Source: Rhodothermus profundi (GTDB taxonomy: Bacteria > Bacteroidota > Rhodothermia > Rhodothermales > Rhodothermaceae). From it: 64,000 nucleotides of DNA. Positions 47,221 to 57,248 of the stretch are shown one piece after another. The notes under the pieces were generated by a model. That model did not search any database and had not been told where the DNA came from. It was given only the letters and a program-made list of their open reading frames with translations. The first letter of the stretch is position 1; each line of letters starts with the position of its first letter. The stretch covers positions 310,001 through 374,000 of the forward strand of contig NZ_FRAU01000001.1 in the NCBI RefSeq assembly GCF_900142415.1. The letters are read 5' to 3'. The position numbers were made by a program, and so were the translations under genes.

Positions 47221-48807
47221 TTAACTGGGCACCTTTTCCTGTTGCAGCAAACGCTCATAAGCGGGCAGCGTCATGAACTCGACGAATGTATCGGAGCGCA
47301 CCAGTTCATCCAGCACTTCGGCGGCCTCCCGGTAATAGGCTGCGTCTCGGCCGCCCAGCTTGGCCAATTCTTCGTCCCGCACCTGGGCATACAGTTCAGG
47401 CGTAATAGGCCGGCCATCGTCCAGTTGGGCTTCGCGGTGGACCCACTGCCAGAGCTGAGCGCGGGCAATTTCAGCCGTAGCCGCATCTTCCATCAGATTG
47501 AAGATGGCGGCTGCCCCGTTGCCCGAAAACCACTGGTTCAGGTACTGGAGCGCTACACTTACGTTGTTGCGCAACCCGCTTTCCGTGATGCGTCCACCTG
47601 GCACCCGGAAGTCCAGGAGCTCCGCGGCGGTCACCTGTACGTCTTCACGCAAGCGGTCCTTCTGATGCGGCCGATCGCCCAGGTAGCGGTTAAACACTTC
47701 CTCGGCTACCGGCACCAGATCGGGATGCGCTACCCAGGTGCCGTCAAACCCCTGCCCGGCTTCCCGCTCCTTATCCTTGCGCACTTCGGCCAGCGCTCGC
47801 TCATTGACTTCGGGATTGCGACGCGAAGGAATGAAGGCCGCCATTCCGCCAATGGCATGCGCCCCGCGCCGGTGGCACGTCTTCACCAGCAACTCCGTGT
47901 ACGCGTACATGAAGGGCACCGTCATTGTTACCTGCGCCCGATCCGGGAAGACCGGTGCCGTAGCATGGAATTTCTTGATGCAGCTAAAGATGTAATCCCA
48001 GCGCCCGGCATTTAACCCGGCGGCATGATCCCGCAGCTCGAAGAGAATCTCGTCCATTTCCAGGGCAGCCAGGATTGTCTCGATGAGCACCGTAGCACGG
48101 ATCGTTCCGCGCGGAATGCCCAAGTAGTCCTGAGCAAAGTTGAAAACGTCGTTCCAGAGCCGGGCCTCCAGGTGGCTTTCAAGCTTTGGCAGGTAGAAAT
48201 ACGGTCCGCTTCCTCGCTCCAGCAACTCGCGGGCATTGTGGAAGAAATAGAGTCCAAAGTCAAACAGCGAGGCGCTGACCGGCTCCCCATCAATCCAGAC
48301 GTGCCGCTCTTCCAGATGCCACCCGCGAGGACGCACCAGCAACGTGGCGAGCTGCTCCTTCAACCGGTACTCCTTCCCTTCCGGCGAAGTGTACTCCAGC
48401 GTGCGCCGCACCGCATCCATCAGATTCTTCTGCCCCCGCACTACGTTTTCCCAGGTGGGCGACAGCGCATCTTCAAAATCAGCCATGAAGACCCGGGCCC
48501 CGGAATTCAGGGCGTTGATCATCATTTTGCGATCGACTGGCCCGGTAATTTCCACGCGCCGGTCCTGCAAATCGTCGGGGCAGGGCGCCACCTTCCAGTC
48601 TCCTTCACGGATATGCCGCGTGTGAGCCAGAAAGTCCGGACGCTCCCCTTCCAGTAAGCGACGCCAGACTTCACCGCGACGAGCCAGCAGCCCCTTGCGA
48701 ACCGCATTGAATTCACGATGCAACCCGGCCACAAATTCCAAGGCCTCGGGCGTCAACACCTGCTCGGCTTCAGCCAGCCGTGCACCTCGAATCTCAATAC
48801 CTTGCAT
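47221..48807 (-). CDS. aceB: Malate synthase A
   Basis: The 528-residue protein matches malate synthase: [56 protein letters not shown], the acetyl-CoA/glyoxylate site in [43 protein letters not shown], and [19 protein letters not shown]. It condenses glyoxylate with acetyl-CoA to malate. The ATG at 48807 has a strong ribosome binding site, GGAGGG, four bases upstream, so it is preferred over the longer frame to 48873. Isocitrate lyase is not in the window. The IclR-type regulator is divergent, with a 120-base shared gap. Confidence 0.97.
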   Translation of the reverse strand: MQGIEIRGARLAEAEQVLTPEALEFVAGLHREFNAVRKGLLARRGEVWRRLLEGERPDFLAHTRHIREGDWKVAPCPDDLQDRRVEITGPVDRKMMINALNSGARVFMADFEDALSPTWENVVRGQKNLMDAVRRTLEYTSPEGKEYRLKEQLATLLVRPRGWHLEERHVWIDGEPVSASLFDFGLYFFHNARELLERGSGPYFYLPKLESHLEARLWNDVFNFAQDYLGIPRGTIRATVLIETILAALEMDEILFELRDHAAGLNAGRWDYIFSCIKKFHATAPVFPDRAQVTMTVPFMYAYTELLVKTCHRRGAHAIGGMAAFIPSRRNPEVNERALAEVRKDKEREAGQGFDGTWVAHPDLVPVAEEVFNRYLGDRPHQKDRLREDVQVTAAELLDFRVPGGRITESGLRNNVSVALQYLNQWFSGNGAAAIFNLMEDAATAEIARAQLWQWVHREAQLDDGRPITPELYAQVRDEELAKLGGRDAAYYREAAEVLDELVRSDTFVEFMTLPAYERLLQQEKVPS

Positions 48808-48927
48808 AGGTCCCTCCAGAATGATTGCTGGTTGCGCTGCTACAAACTTAGGATGCACTCTTGATTTTGTCAATAGATGAAATTATTTTTTATTAAACGA
48901 AAAACAAATCCAACGCTACGCACGGTT

Positions 48928-49761
48928 ATGGCAACACGCAAACCTGGACGGACGCGCACCAGCGAGCCAACTGGTGTGCGGGCACTGGAGCGGGGATTGC
49001 GTCTGCTTGAGGAGTTGGGAGGCGGGGAAGCGCTCTCCCTTTCTGAACTGGCGCGGCGCACCGAACTAACGCCCAGCACCACCTATCGTCTGCTGGAAAC
49101 GCTACGACGGCGACGCTTTGTTGACTGGGACGAAACCTCCGGGCTCTGGCGCATTGGGCTGCGTGCTTATCAAATCGGCCAGGCGTTCTGTCATCCGAAC
49201 AGCCTTTCGTCGCTGGCCCTTGAGGCCATGCAGCAATTAGTTGCCAGCGTCAACGAAACGGTTAATCTCGCTGTACTCGACGGTACCGAAGCGGTTTACA
49301 TTCAGCAGGTTGAAAGCAGTCAGATGCTGCGCATGTTCACACAACTGGGCGCCCGCGTGCCGCTACACTGCACGGGGGTGGGCAAGGTGCTCCTGGCCTG
49401 GCGGCCTCCCGAAGAAGTGCGTCGGCTACTGGGCCCTGAGCCATTGCCAGCCTTTACGCCGAATACGCTGACGCGTTTGGAGGCGATCCTGCAAGAACTG
49501 GCTCGGGTACAACAGCAGGGTTATGCGCTTGACCGCGAGGAACGAGAAATTGGCGTGCGTTGCCTGGCAGCTCCCGTGCGCGATGCAACCGGCCGCGTGG
49601 TGGCTGCCCTTAGCCTGTCGGCACCGGCCGTGCGACTACCGGACAGCCGGCTAACAGAGCTGGTACCGGCCGTACTGGAAACGGCTCAGACCCTTTCGTT
49701 GCGTCTGGGCTGGCAACCAGAAACTGCGTCGCTGCCGACAGGTCAGTCCAGTCCTACCTGA
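48928..49761 (+). CDS. IclR-family transcriptional regulator
   Basis: The product from the ATG at 48928 is 277 residues: an N-terminal winged helix (ALERGLRLLEELGGGEALSLSELARRTELTPSTTYRLLETLRRRRFVD) and an IclR effector domain (GLRAYQIGQAFCHPNSLSSLALEAMQQLVASVNETVNLAV; LHCTGVGKVLLAW; EREIGVRCLAAPVRDATGRVVAALSLSAPA). Divergent from aceB, it is a candidate repressor of the glyoxylate shunt, as IclR is in enterobacteria. A start at 48877 would add 17 residues rich in Lys and Asn. Its 3' end overlaps the convergent gene at 49743 by 19 bases. Confidence 0.92.
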   Translation: MATRKPGRTRTSEPTGVRALERGLRLLEELGGGEALSLSELARRTELTPSTTYRLLETLRRRRFVDWDETSGLWRIGLRAYQIGQAFCHPNSLSSLALEAMQQLVASVNETVNLAVLDGTEAVYIQQVESSQMLRMFTQLGARVPLHCTGVGKVLLAWRPPEEVRRLLGPEPLPAFTPNTLTRLEAILQELARVQQQGYALDREEREIGVRCLAAPVRDATGRVVAALSLSAPAVRLPDSRLTELVPAVLETAQTLSLRLGWQPETASLPTGQSSPT

Positions 49762-50432
49762 AAACGGGTGCGCAAGCGCTGCACGTGCAGGGCCAGCGCA
49801 TTGCGCAGCTCATAGACTTCCTCATAAAGCGTGCGGTAGCGATGCGCTGTCATATAAGGAGCCAGGCGCAGCTCGGCCAATGTGGCCAGCGCCCGATTGG
49901 CCGTAATCAGGGCATGCCGCGCGCACACGATGTTACCGCCCAGCGTCTCCCGCTCATAGCCCAGCATATGCCCCTCAGCTAACTCCAGGGGAATCTGAGC
50001 CAGACAGGTGCAGAAGTGCACCAGGGCGCTGGTTTTAAGCGTGCCGGGCAGGCGGTTGGCCCATTCCAGCACAGCGTTGGCGAGCGCGCGGGCCTGGGCC
50101 ATTAGGGCGCGGCAGGCTTCAGCCTCGGGGATGAGCGTCTCTTCGGCTTCGCTCTCCCCCTCACCGATGCCTTCCTCCTCAAACGGCCATCCGGCCTCGC
50201 GAGCCCGAAGCAATCCCTGAATTGCTGCCTGGCTCCAGCCGCGCGCTTCCAGAAAAGAACGCAAGCGCTGTCTCCAGGCCTGCACCTGGTCAGGCAGCGC
50301 ATGCTCTGGATAGGGATCGTAGCGCGTAAAGGCAAAATAATCTTCCAGCAGGCGATCGATCTGGCGTCGACGCGCCTTCAGGTAGGCTTCCCAGCGCTCC
50401 TCATCCCAGATTTCACCCTCCCAAGGCAGCAT
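49743..50432 (-). CDS. Unknown helical cytoplasmic protein
   Basis: This 229-residue protein has no signal peptide or membrane segment and is largely helical, with acidic stretches (EEEGIGEGESEAEETL) and a conserved-looking core HFCTCLAQIPLELAEGHMLGYERETLGGNIVCARHALITANRALATL. I recognise no family. It starts 16 bases after the purine nucleoside phosphorylase stop and ends the yggS-divIVA-PNP transcript, so it is probably cotranscribed with them. Several cysteines (HFCTCL and VCARH) could bind metal, which is speculative. Confidence 0.65.
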   Translation of the reverse strand: MLPWEGEIWDEERWEAYLKARRRQIDRLLEDYFAFTRYDPYPEHALPDQVQAWRQRLRSFLEARGWSQAAIQGLLRAREAGWPFEEEGIGEGESEAEETLIPEAEACRALMAQARALANAVLEWANRLPGTLKTSALVHFCTCLAQIPLELAEGHMLGYERETLGGNIVCARHALITANRALATLAELRLAPYMTAHRYRTLYEEVYELRNALALHVQRLRTRFQVGLD

Positions 50433-50447
50433 TGCATAAGACGTCCA

Positions 50448-51317
50448 TTAGGTTGAAGGCGCCGTCGTCTGCTGCCCCACGGCTTCGACAACGGCTTTCA
50501 TCAGTCGGGTCAGACGGGGCTCGGCTTCAGCAGCCGCTGCCAACACGGCTTCAAGCGACAGGGGTTCGAGCGCATCGGGAAAGCACTCATCCGTAATGAC
50601 CGAAATGGCCATCACGCGGAGGTTCATGTGGCGCGCCACAATGACTTCAGGCACTGTGCTCATGCCCACCGCGTCGGCCCCAATGAGCCTCAGAAAACGA
50701 TATTCGGCTTTTGTTTCGAGATTGGGCCCCAGCACCGCAACGTAAACCCCCTGTTGGAGTTTGATGCCTAGCTCCAGCGCCTTCTCTTCGGCCAGGCGGC
50801 GCAGCTCTGGATCGTAGGGCTCGCTCATATCTGGAAAGCGCGGTCCCCACTCGTCGATGTTGGGTCCCACCAGCGGATTGTGCCCCTGCAGGTTGATGTG
50901 GTCGGTGATCAGCATCAGATCACCCCGGCGAAACAGCGGATTCATGCCGCCGGCTGCATTCGAAATAAGAAGCGTGTCAATGCCCAGCGTTGCCAGCACG
51001 CGCACCGGAAACGTTACCTGCCGGGGGGTATAGCCTTCGTAGAGATGGAAACGACCCTGCAATGCATAAACCGGCACCCCGCTTAGATGGCCAACAATCA
51101 ACCGCCCGTGATGAGACTCAACGGTAGAGAGCGGAAAGTGGGGAATCTCGTCGTAAGGTAGCGTCATTTCCGCCTCAATTTCCCGGGCCAGTTCCCCCAG
51201 GCCCGTTCCCAGAATGATGCCTAGGCGTGGCCGCAGGGTCGTACGGTCCTGAATGTACGCGGCGGCCTCTTCAACGTGCGCGCGGTACGTCTTGACGTCG
51301 AACAGTGACTCCTGCAT
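50448..51317 (-). CDS. punA: Purine nucleoside phosphorylase, trimeric type
   Basis: The 289-residue product matches trimeric [123 protein letters not shown] and ISVITDECF. It cleaves inosine and guanosine to bases and ribose-1-phosphate. The ATG at 51317 is used; a TTG at 51329 overlaps the divIVA stop and would add four residues. Neighbours are DivIVA upstream and an unknown protein downstream. Confidence 0.95.
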   Translation of the reverse strand: MQESLFDVKTYRAHVEEAAAYIQDRTTLRPRLGIILGTGLGELAREIEAEMTLPYDEIPHFPLSTVESHHGRLIVGHLSGVPVYALQGRFHLYEGYTPRQVTFPVRVLATLGIDTLLISNAAGGMNPLFRRGDLMLITDHINLQGHNPLVGPNIDEWGPRFPDMSEPYDPELRRLAEEKALELGIKLQQGVYVAVLGPNLETKAEYRFLRLIGADAVGMSTVPEVIVARHMNLRVMAISVITDECFPDALEPLSLEAVLAAAAEAEPRLTRLMKAVVEAVGQQTTAPST

Positions 51318-51325
51318 AGCGCTAC

Positions 51326-52204
51326 TCAATCCAGATCTTTAAGGATACGACGAATTTTTTCGAATTCTTCGCTTACCTGTCCACTTTGCTGAGGCGTCTG
51401 CGTCTCACCGGAAGTCTGCGAAGGAGGCGGTGAGCCTACGATGCTCCGCACGGTCCATCCTTTTCGCTCTCCAGGCGTCTCCGAGGGAGCTGGTGTTTCG
51501 GGAGCGTCCGCAGCCTCGGGAGCCTCCGCCACTTCTGGTGGCTGCGGGTACGCCGTGAAGCGAGGCAGCGCAGGCGATTCAGCAGTCTCCGATAGCCCTT
51601 CCTGCGCTTCTTGAGCAAACGTCTCTGCCGAAGGGGCAGCAGCTTCTTCTGTTTCGGAGGGCGGCGTTTCGTACGAGGATGCAGCCGCTGCCTCCAGGGT
51701 CTTGCCGGATGTGTCGTCTCCAGCCGATGCTGAGGATTCAGCCTTCTGCTCCAGGGCACGCTGCTCGAACTTAGCCAGCACTTCCATTTCAGCCCGCAGG
51801 AAAGCCCGCAGCCGGGCGATCAGTTCATCGCGGCGCTCGGCAAGTTCAGCGATGCGTTGCTGCAATTGTCGCCGTTCCTGCTCCGCCTGCCAGCGGATTT
51901 CATCGGCCCGGTTTTTTGCTTCTTCAAGGATAAGGCGTGCCTTTCGCTCTGCCTGTTCAACAGTCTGACGGGCACTTTCGCGTGCCGTCTCCAGCGCTTG
52001 CTGCAACGCCTCTTCAATCCGTCGATAGTGCTCCAGCTTTTCCTCTAACTCTCGGATGCGTTCAGCCTGTCGGCGATGTTCGTCGAGCAGTTGCTGCCAC
52101 TGCTCAGATACAGTCTGCAGAAAGGCCTGCACCTCCGTGATTTCATAGCCGCGAAACGCCCGCGTAAATTCTTGTTTGCGAATGTCCAGCGGGGTTAGTT
52201 TCAT
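51326..52204 (-). CDS. DivIVA-domain protein
   Basis: The 292-residue protein begins with the DivIVA domain: [20 protein letters not shown], then [21 protein letters not shown], followed by a coiled coil of over 100 residues and an acidic Pro/Glu-rich tail (about 150-270) that looks disordered. DivIVA proteins bind curved membranes and organise division or cell-wall synthesis. The gene follows yggS by 62 bases, as divIVA does in many bacteria. The Bacteroidota version may not be polar, so the exact role is uncertain. Confidence 0.92.
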   Translation of the reverse strand: MKLTPLDIRKQEFTRAFRGYEITEVQAFLQTVSEQWQQLLDEHRRQAERIRELEEKLEHYRRIEEALQQALETARESARQTVEQAERKARLILEEAKNRADEIRWQAEQERRQLQQRIAELAERRDELIARLRAFLRAEMEVLAKFEQRALEQKAESSASAGDDTSGKTLEAAAASSYETPPSETEEAAAPSAETFAQEAQEGLSETAESPALPRFTAYPQPPEVAEAPEAADAPETPAPSETPGERKGWTVRSIVGSPPPSQTSGETQTPQQSGQVSEEFEKIRRILKDLD

Positions 52205-52266
52205 GGTAGCGCACCGGCTGGCTCAGGGTTCAGGCAAAGATAGGAAAAAAAGCGTCCCCCTGCACA

Positions 52267-53001
52267 TTACTTCTCCAGACGTGGGCCAAACAGCGCGCTG
52301 CCCAGGCGTATATGCGTAGCGCCCTCTTCAATGGCCACCTCAAAGTCGCCGCTCATGCCCATGGACAGATAGCGCAGGCGCACGCGCGGGTTACGGCGCG
52401 GGTTGTACGTTTCGGCCAACTGGCGCAGCAGGCGAAACTGGGGCCGCACTGCCTCGGGGTCTTCGGCCGGCGCGGCCAGCGTCATGAGCCCTACGATTTC
52501 CAGATGCTCAAAGGGAGCCAGGGCGTCCAGAAAAGCATGCACGGCGTCAGGCTCCAGACCAAACTTGGTGGTCTCGCCGGAGACGTTCACCTGCACAAAG
52601 CAGGGCAACACGCGCTCGGCCATGGTTGCCCGTCGCTCCAGCGTTTCCGCCAGCCGCAGATTATCCAGGCTATGAAGCCAATCGGCATGAGCTACAACGT
52701 CTTTGGCCTTGTTGCGCTGTAGATGTCCGATCATATGCCAGGTAATGGCACCACCTTCAATCTGTCCAGGTAATACTGCGGCCTTGGCCACCAACTCCTG
52801 CACTCGGTTTTCACCAAAATGGCGCACTCCTGCTTCATAGGCCGCCTGCACTACAGAGATCGGAAACGTTTTGGTTACGCCAATGAGCGTGATCTCATCG
52901 GGACTACGTCCGACCCGCCGGCAGGCGCGGGCAATCCGCTCCTGAATGCGCGCCAGTCGTTCCTTGAGCGCAACGCTGTCTGCGACGTACTGCTCGGCCA
53001 T
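52267..53001 (-). CDS. YggS family PLP-homeostasis protein
   Basis: The 244-residue protein is the PLP-binding YggS/PROSC type: ITLIGVTKTFPISVVQAAYEAGVRHFGENRVQELVAKA with the PLP lysine in GVTKTF, AITWHMIGHLQRNKAKDVVAHADWLHSLD, FVQVNVSGETTKFGLEPD and RYLSMGMSGDFEVAIEEGATHIRLGSALFG. These proteins maintain pyridoxal phosphate balance. It heads the operon with divIVA and PNP. Confidence 0.96.
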   Translation of the reverse strand: MAEQYVADSVALKERLARIQERIARACRRVGRSPDEITLIGVTKTFPISVVQAAYEAGVRHFGENRVQELVAKAAVLPGQIEGGAITWHMIGHLQRNKAKDVVAHADWLHSLDNLRLAETLERRATMAERVLPCFVQVNVSGETTKFGLEPDAVHAFLDALAPFEHLEIVGLMTLAAPAEDPEAVRPQFRLLRQLAETYNPRRNPRVRLRYLSMGMSGDFEVAIEEGATHIRLGSALFGPRLEK

Positions 53002-53122
53002 GCGACCTGCGTTTTTTTGCAGCTCGAATGTTCAATCCCGGGGAAAAGGTTCCAACAGAGAAACCCGAAGGCTTGTGATGGGGTAGGCTAAGCAGTTTTT
53101 TCTTCCTTCCGAATCAGAGGTG

Positions 53123-54031
53123 ATGCAACACAACACAAGGATGGCAGAATTTGGGGCCGCTTCAGAGAACGAACCAATCTGGTGGTACGAAACCGGTACC
53201 GATGACGTGACGCTGGGCTTCCGCATGCGGCTACTTCATCGGGAGCAAACCGCCTACCAACTGTTGGAAATCTACGAGCATCCTTTCTTTGGCCGCGTGT
53301 TGGTGTTAGACGGTAACCTGCAAACCACCCAGGGCGACGAGTTCATCTATCACGAGATGCTCACCCATGTACCGCTTCTAGGCGCTTTGCCGGCCAGCAT
53401 GGAGGATGCTTCGGTGCTGATTATTGGAGGCGGCGACGGCGGCACGTTGCGCGAGGTGCTGCGCCACGACTGGGTTCGGCGGGTCGTCATGGTTGAAATC
53501 GACCCGGTAGTTATCGAGCGCTGCAAAGAATATCTGGGATTTCATGGCAACTACGACGATCCCCGGGTTACCCTGATTATTGGCGATGCGGCGCAATACG
53601 TGGCGGAAGAGGCACCGCGCCAGCAGCCGTTCGACGCCATTCTGGTGGATTCAACCGATCCGGTAGGTCCGGGCGAAGTGCTTTTTACGCCTGAATTTAT
53701 TCGCAACGCCTGGGCCTGTTTAAAGCCCGGAGGCGTGTTTGCCCGTCACCTGTGCATGCCGCTGTTTGACGGTCCGGTTGTGCGCGATGGAGTTGCCCGG
53801 CTGCGTCAGGTGTTTCCTCGGGTTGAAGTTTACCAGGCTACCATCTTTACGTATGTAGGGGCCCAGATGGCGTTTGTGGCCTGCACAAAGGACGGTCACT
53901 CCGTCCGAGAACCGCAGCGCCTGCTGACAGCGCGCTACTACAATCCCGATGTGCATCGGGCCTCCTTTGCGCTGCCTACCTGGTGGATGACCGAGCTGAT
54001 TGACGCTCCAGCGGCAGCAGCTGGATTGTAA
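53123..54031 (+). CDS. speE: Spermidine synthase
   Basis: The product from the ATG at 53123 is 302 residues and matches spermidine synthase: ILVLDGNLQTTQGDEFIYHEMLTHVPL-type region (VLVLDGNLQTTQGDEFIYHEML), VLIIGGGDGGTLREVLRHDWVRRVVMVEIDPVVIERCK, DAILVDSTDPVGPGEVLF with the catalytic Asp and TDPVGP, and FVACTK. It transfers aminopropyl groups from decarboxylated SAM to putrescine. The start is uncertain: GTG at 53120, ATG at 53123 or ATG at 53141 are all possible. It ends at a bidirectional terminator shared with the pnt genes. Confidence 0.95.
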   Translation: MQHNTRMAEFGAASENEPIWWYETGTDDVTLGFRMRLLHREQTAYQLLEIYEHPFFGRVLVLDGNLQTTQGDEFIYHEMLTHVPLLGALPASMEDASVLIIGGGDGGTLREVLRHDWVRRVVMVEIDPVVIERCKEYLGFHGNYDDPRVTLIIGDAAQYVAEEAPRQQPFDAILVDSTDPVGPGEVLFTPEFIRNAWACLKPGGVFARHLCMPLFDGPVVRDGVARLRQVFPRVEVYQATIFTYVGAQMAFVACTKDGHSVREPQRLLTARYYNPDVHRASFALPTWWMTELIDAPAAAAGL

Positions 54032-54056
54032 ACCTACCTGTCGCTCCAAAGCGCCA

Positions 54057-54093
54057 AAAGAAAGGCCGGGTTAACTCCCGGCCTTTCTTTTTG
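54057..54093. terminator. Bidirectional terminator between speE and pntB
   Basis: A perfect 14-bp stem: AAAGAAAGGCCGGG (54057-54070) with CCCGGCCTTTCTTT (54077-54090) and a six-base loop, with A- and T-runs in the outer stem. It serves both convergent genes. Confidence 0.92.
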
Positions 54094-54112
54094 GTTGCCT
54101 TGCAGCGGTTGC

Positions 54113-55573
54113 TTACAGGTTCTTGATTTCGTTAATCAACTGCATTAGGGATTCCCGGGCATCGCCAAAGAGCATGCGCGTATTGGGCAGGTAGAAGAGT
54201 TCGTTTTCAATACCTGAATACCCGGGCCGCAAGCTACGCTTTAGCACCAGCACTGTTTTCGCCTGATCCACGTTCAGAATAGGCATGCCATAGATCGGGC
54301 TGCTCTGGTCGTAGCGAGCGGCTGGATTGACCACGTCGTTAGCCCCGATGACCAGCGCCACGTCGGCAGTGGCAAACTCGTCGTTGATTTCCTCCATTTC
54401 GAAGAGCTGATCATAGGGCACATTCGCTTCGGCGAGCAGCACGTTCATGTGTCCGGGCATGCGGCCGGCAACCGGATGAATGGCATACTTGACCTCCACG
54501 CCGCGCTCTTGCAGTAGATCTGCCAGCTCCCGCACCTGATGCTGCGCCTGGGCCACCGCCATGCCATACCCCGGCACGATAATCACTTTATTCGCATACG
54601 CCAGCAGAATGGCTGCATCTTCTACCGTGGCTTCGTGGACCGTCTTACCTTCAGCAGCCGCCACTGCTCCTCCTTCCCCTGCCTCGCCTCCGAATCCGCC
54701 CAGCAGCACGTTGAGCAGCGAACGGTTCATTGCCTCGCACATGATCCGCGTCAGGATCAATCCCGAAGCGCCCACCAGTGCCCCGCTGACGATCAGTGCC
54801 GTATTGTCCAGCACAAACCCGGTAGCAGCCGCAGCGAGTCCTGAGTAGGAGTTGAGCAACGAGACCACTACCGGCATGTCGGCCCCTCCAATTGGGATCA
54901 CCAGCAGCACGCCCAGCACGAGCGCCAATCCGGAAAGGACTACCATGCCCCACACAACCGGATCGGAAACCGCTGGAAAGGTATTGGCACCGGCCACCAC
55001 GAATCCCATCGACACCAGCGCACCCAGCGCGATCAGCAGCGTCAGCAGGCGCATCCCCGGGAAAATGACCGGATTACCTGTAATGTATCCCCCCAGCTTG
55101 CCAAAGGCCACAAAGCTGCCGGAGAAGGTGACCAGACCGATCAGCACGCTGAGCACTACCGTGATGGCCTGCACGGCATCGAAGGGTACCTGTTCAAGCG
55201 CCGGCAGCAGAGCAGCAAGCGCCACGGTGGAATTTTCAGGAATCAGGTAGCGGGCTACCTCGGCCGCGGCGACCAGAGCCGAAGCCAATCCGCCAAATCC
55301 GTTGAAGGCGGCCACCAGCTCGGGCATGGCCGTCATTTCGACGCGTCGCGCCAGCACGGCGCCAATCGTCCCCCCGATGACCAGGCCGGCAATCATTTCA
55401 ATCGGGGTAATGATCTCGTGCAGAAAGAGCGTGGCTACTACGGCCAGCAGCATGCCCAGGGCTGCTAGCTGGTTGCCTCCTCGAGCAGTTTTAGGGGATT
55501 GCAGCCGTTTCAACCCGAAGATAAACAGGGCGGCTGCCACCAGATAGGTCAGATCAATCAGCGTGGTCTTCAT
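54113..55573 (-). CDS. pntB: NAD(P) transhydrogenase subunit beta
   Basis: The 486-residue protein has about nine membrane helices in its first 280 residues (for example LIAGLVIGGTIGAVLARR and IGGADMPVVVSLLNSYSGLAAAATGF), followed by the NADP(H)-binding domain III: VIIVPGYGMAVAQAQHQVRELADLL, YAIHPVAGRMPGHMNVLLAEANVPYD and VALVIGANDVVNPAARYDQSSPIYGMPILNVDQA. It couples proton entry to hydride transfer from NADH to NADP+. It is the last gene of pntA1-pntA2-pntB. Confidence 0.97.
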   Translation of the reverse strand: MKTTLIDLTYLVAAALFIFGLKRLQSPKTARGGNQLAALGMLLAVVATLFLHEIITPIEMIAGLVIGGTIGAVLARRVEMTAMPELVAAFNGFGGLASALVAAAEVARYLIPENSTVALAALLPALEQVPFDAVQAITVVLSVLIGLVTFSGSFVAFGKLGGYITGNPVIFPGMRLLTLLIALGALVSMGFVVAGANTFPAVSDPVVWGMVVLSGLALVLGVLLVIPIGGADMPVVVSLLNSYSGLAAAATGFVLDNTALIVSGALVGASGLILTRIMCEAMNRSLLNVLLGGFGGEAGEGGAVAAAEGKTVHEATVEDAAILLAYANKVIIVPGYGMAVAQAQHQVRELADLLQERGVEVKYAIHPVAGRMPGHMNVLLAEANVPYDQLFEMEEINDEFATADVALVIGANDVVNPAARYDQSSPIYGMPILNVDQAKTVLVLKRSLRPGYSGIENELFYLPNTRMLFGDARESLMQLINEIKNL

Positions 55574-55608
55574 GGGTACGCTCTGGATGGATGGCCGTCC
55601 ACATGAGA

Positions 55609-55944
55609 TCAGGACACAGTAGCCGGTTCGGCTGCCTCCGTCTTTGCGGCAGGAGCCTGCGCAGGTGCTCGCCGCTCCCGTGCCTTGAACATTTGCAACA
55701 TTCGATCGGTCACCAGAAAGCCGCCCACCACATTAATCGTGGCGGCAATCAGGGCAACCATGCCCAGCCATTTCGACCAGGTGCCGCCCACCATACCCGC
55801 CACAACCAGGGCTCCTACAATGGTAATTCCACTGATCGCGTTAGAGCCCGACATGAGCGGAGTGTGCAGCGTCTGCGGCACCTTACTGATAACTTCGAAC
55901 CCTACAAAGGCAGCCAACACAAAAATGATCAGGTTGTCTAGCAT
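55609..55944 (-). CDS. pntAB: NAD(P) transhydrogenase subunit alpha 2 (membrane part)
   Basis: The 111-residue protein has three membrane helices: LIIFVLAAFVGFEVISKVPQTLHTPLMSGSNAISGITIVGAL and VALIAATINVVGGFLVTDRMLQMF. This is the stand-alone C-terminal, membrane half of PntA in the three-gene Rhodospirillum-type transhydrogenase. A Pro/Ala/Glu-rich tail of about 20 residues follows. It lies between pntA1 and pntB. Confidence 0.95.
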   Translation of the reverse strand: MLDNLIIFVLAAFVGFEVISKVPQTLHTPLMSGSNAISGITIVGALVVAGMVGGTWSKWLGMVALIAATINVVGGFLVTDRMLQMFKARERRAPAQAPAAKTEAAEPATVS

Positions 55945-55982
55945 AGCTCCCCCTATCGGTCTGTTCTACCAAATCGTCCGGT

Positions 55983-57116
55983 TCAGGCAGCCAGCAACGC
56001 CCGAACGCGCTCATTAACCACTTCGCCGTTGTAGGTCACGCAGGCGCCTTTGAAGATTTCGTCTTCAAAGTTAGGCTGGAAGCCTTCCGAGGTGGCGAAT
56101 TCCTGAATCATAGCCAGCAGGGTACGTGCATACATCTGGCTGGCATGCACCGGCATTTCGGCAGGGAGGTTGAGCGGTCCCACAATCTGAACCCCGTTGC
56201 GCACTACCGTTTCGCCGGGTTGCGTCAGCACACAGTTGCCTCCGTTCGGGGCCGCCAGATCAATGATCACCGAGCCGGGCTGCATCGCTTCCACCGCCTC
56301 TTCTGTGATCAGCACAGGTGCCCGGCGGCCCGGCACCTGGGCAGTGGAAATCACCACATCGGACCGCCCGATATGGGGCACCAGCAACTGCGCCTGCTGC
56401 CGCTGTTTTTCCTCAGCCAGCGCTTTGGCGTAGCCTGATACATCCTGCGCGTCGGGCACCTCAAAGGGCAGCTCTACAAACGTTGCGCCCAGACTTTGCA
56501 CTTCCTCTTTGACCACATCGCGGATGTCATAGGCCGACACCCGCGCTCCCAACCGCCGCGCGGTGGCAATAGCCTGCAAACCAGCTACACCGGCGCCCAA
56601 CACCAGCACGCTGGCCGGCCGCACCGTCCCAGCCGCTGTTGTCAGCAACGGGAAGAATTTAGGCAGCAAATTGGCCGCAATGAGCACGGCCTTATAGCCG
56701 GCCACGGCTGCCATGGCCGAGAGTGCATCCATTTTCTGAGCCCGCGAAATGCGCGGCACCAGCTCCATCGCCAGCGCCGTTACCCCCTGACGGGCCAACT
56801 TTTCGGCCAGCTCAGGATGATCCAGGGGACTTAAAAATCCGATAAGCACACTGCCTGACCGCAGCAGCGCGATTTCCTCCTCCGAAGGAGGCTGAACATG
56901 GACCACCAGATCGGCAGCCCACGCTTCCTCTTGCGTCACAATCCGGGCGCCCGCAGCTTCATAAGCTGCGTCGGAAAAGAACGCCCCCTCCCCTGCTCCT
57001 CGGGCCACCCGCACCTCCATTCCCTGCTGCGCCAGGCGCTTCACCACATCAGGCACCAGAGCTACCCGCCGTTCACCGGCAGCCGTTTCGGCCGGAACGC
57101 CAATTTGCAAGGCCAT
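55983..57116 (-). CDS. pntAA: NAD(P) transhydrogenase subunit alpha 1 (NAD-binding part)
   Basis: The 377-residue soluble NAD(H)-binding domain I has IGVPAETAAGERRVALVPDVVKRLAQQGMEVRV at the start, SVLVLGAGVAGLQAIATARRLGARVSAYDIRDVVKEEVQSLGA for the nucleotide site and GSVIIDLAAPNGGNCVLTQPGE. It resembles alanine dehydrogenase but is followed by the membrane subunits, so it is PntA1. The start at 57116 has an A-rich upstream region. Confidence 0.96.
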   Translation of the reverse strand: MALQIGVPAETAAGERRVALVPDVVKRLAQQGMEVRVARGAGEGAFFSDAAYEAAGARIVTQEEAWAADLVVHVQPPSEEEIALLRSGSVLIGFLSPLDHPELAEKLARQGVTALAMELVPRISRAQKMDALSAMAAVAGYKAVLIAANLLPKFFPLLTTAAGTVRPASVLVLGAGVAGLQAIATARRLGARVSAYDIRDVVKEEVQSLGATFVELPFEVPDAQDVSGYAKALAEEKQRQQAQLLVPHIGRSDVVISTAQVPGRRAPVLITEEAVEAMQPGSVIIDLAAPNGGNCVLTQPGETVVRNGVQIVGPLNLPAEMPVHASQMYARTLLAMIQEFATSEGFQPNFEDEIFKGACVTYNGEVVNERVRALLAA

Positions 57117-57193
57117 AATCAGAGGACTGGTTAGGATTTACGGATAAAAAACCGTACTCCTGTTATTTTTTCAACCTGGCAGTAATAAACATT

Positions 57194-57220
57194 GAAAAAA
57201 GGCGTCCGGCAATGCCTTTT
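57194..57220 (-). terminator. Terminator downstream of serC
   Basis: On the minus strand the arms AAAAGGC/GCCTTTT (complement of 57197-57203 and 57214-57220) form a hairpin with a ten-base loop, followed by further T. It lies 28 bases after the serC stop. Confidence 0.7.
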
Positions 57221-57248
57221 CACTGTTTGACCAATCCATCACATAAAA

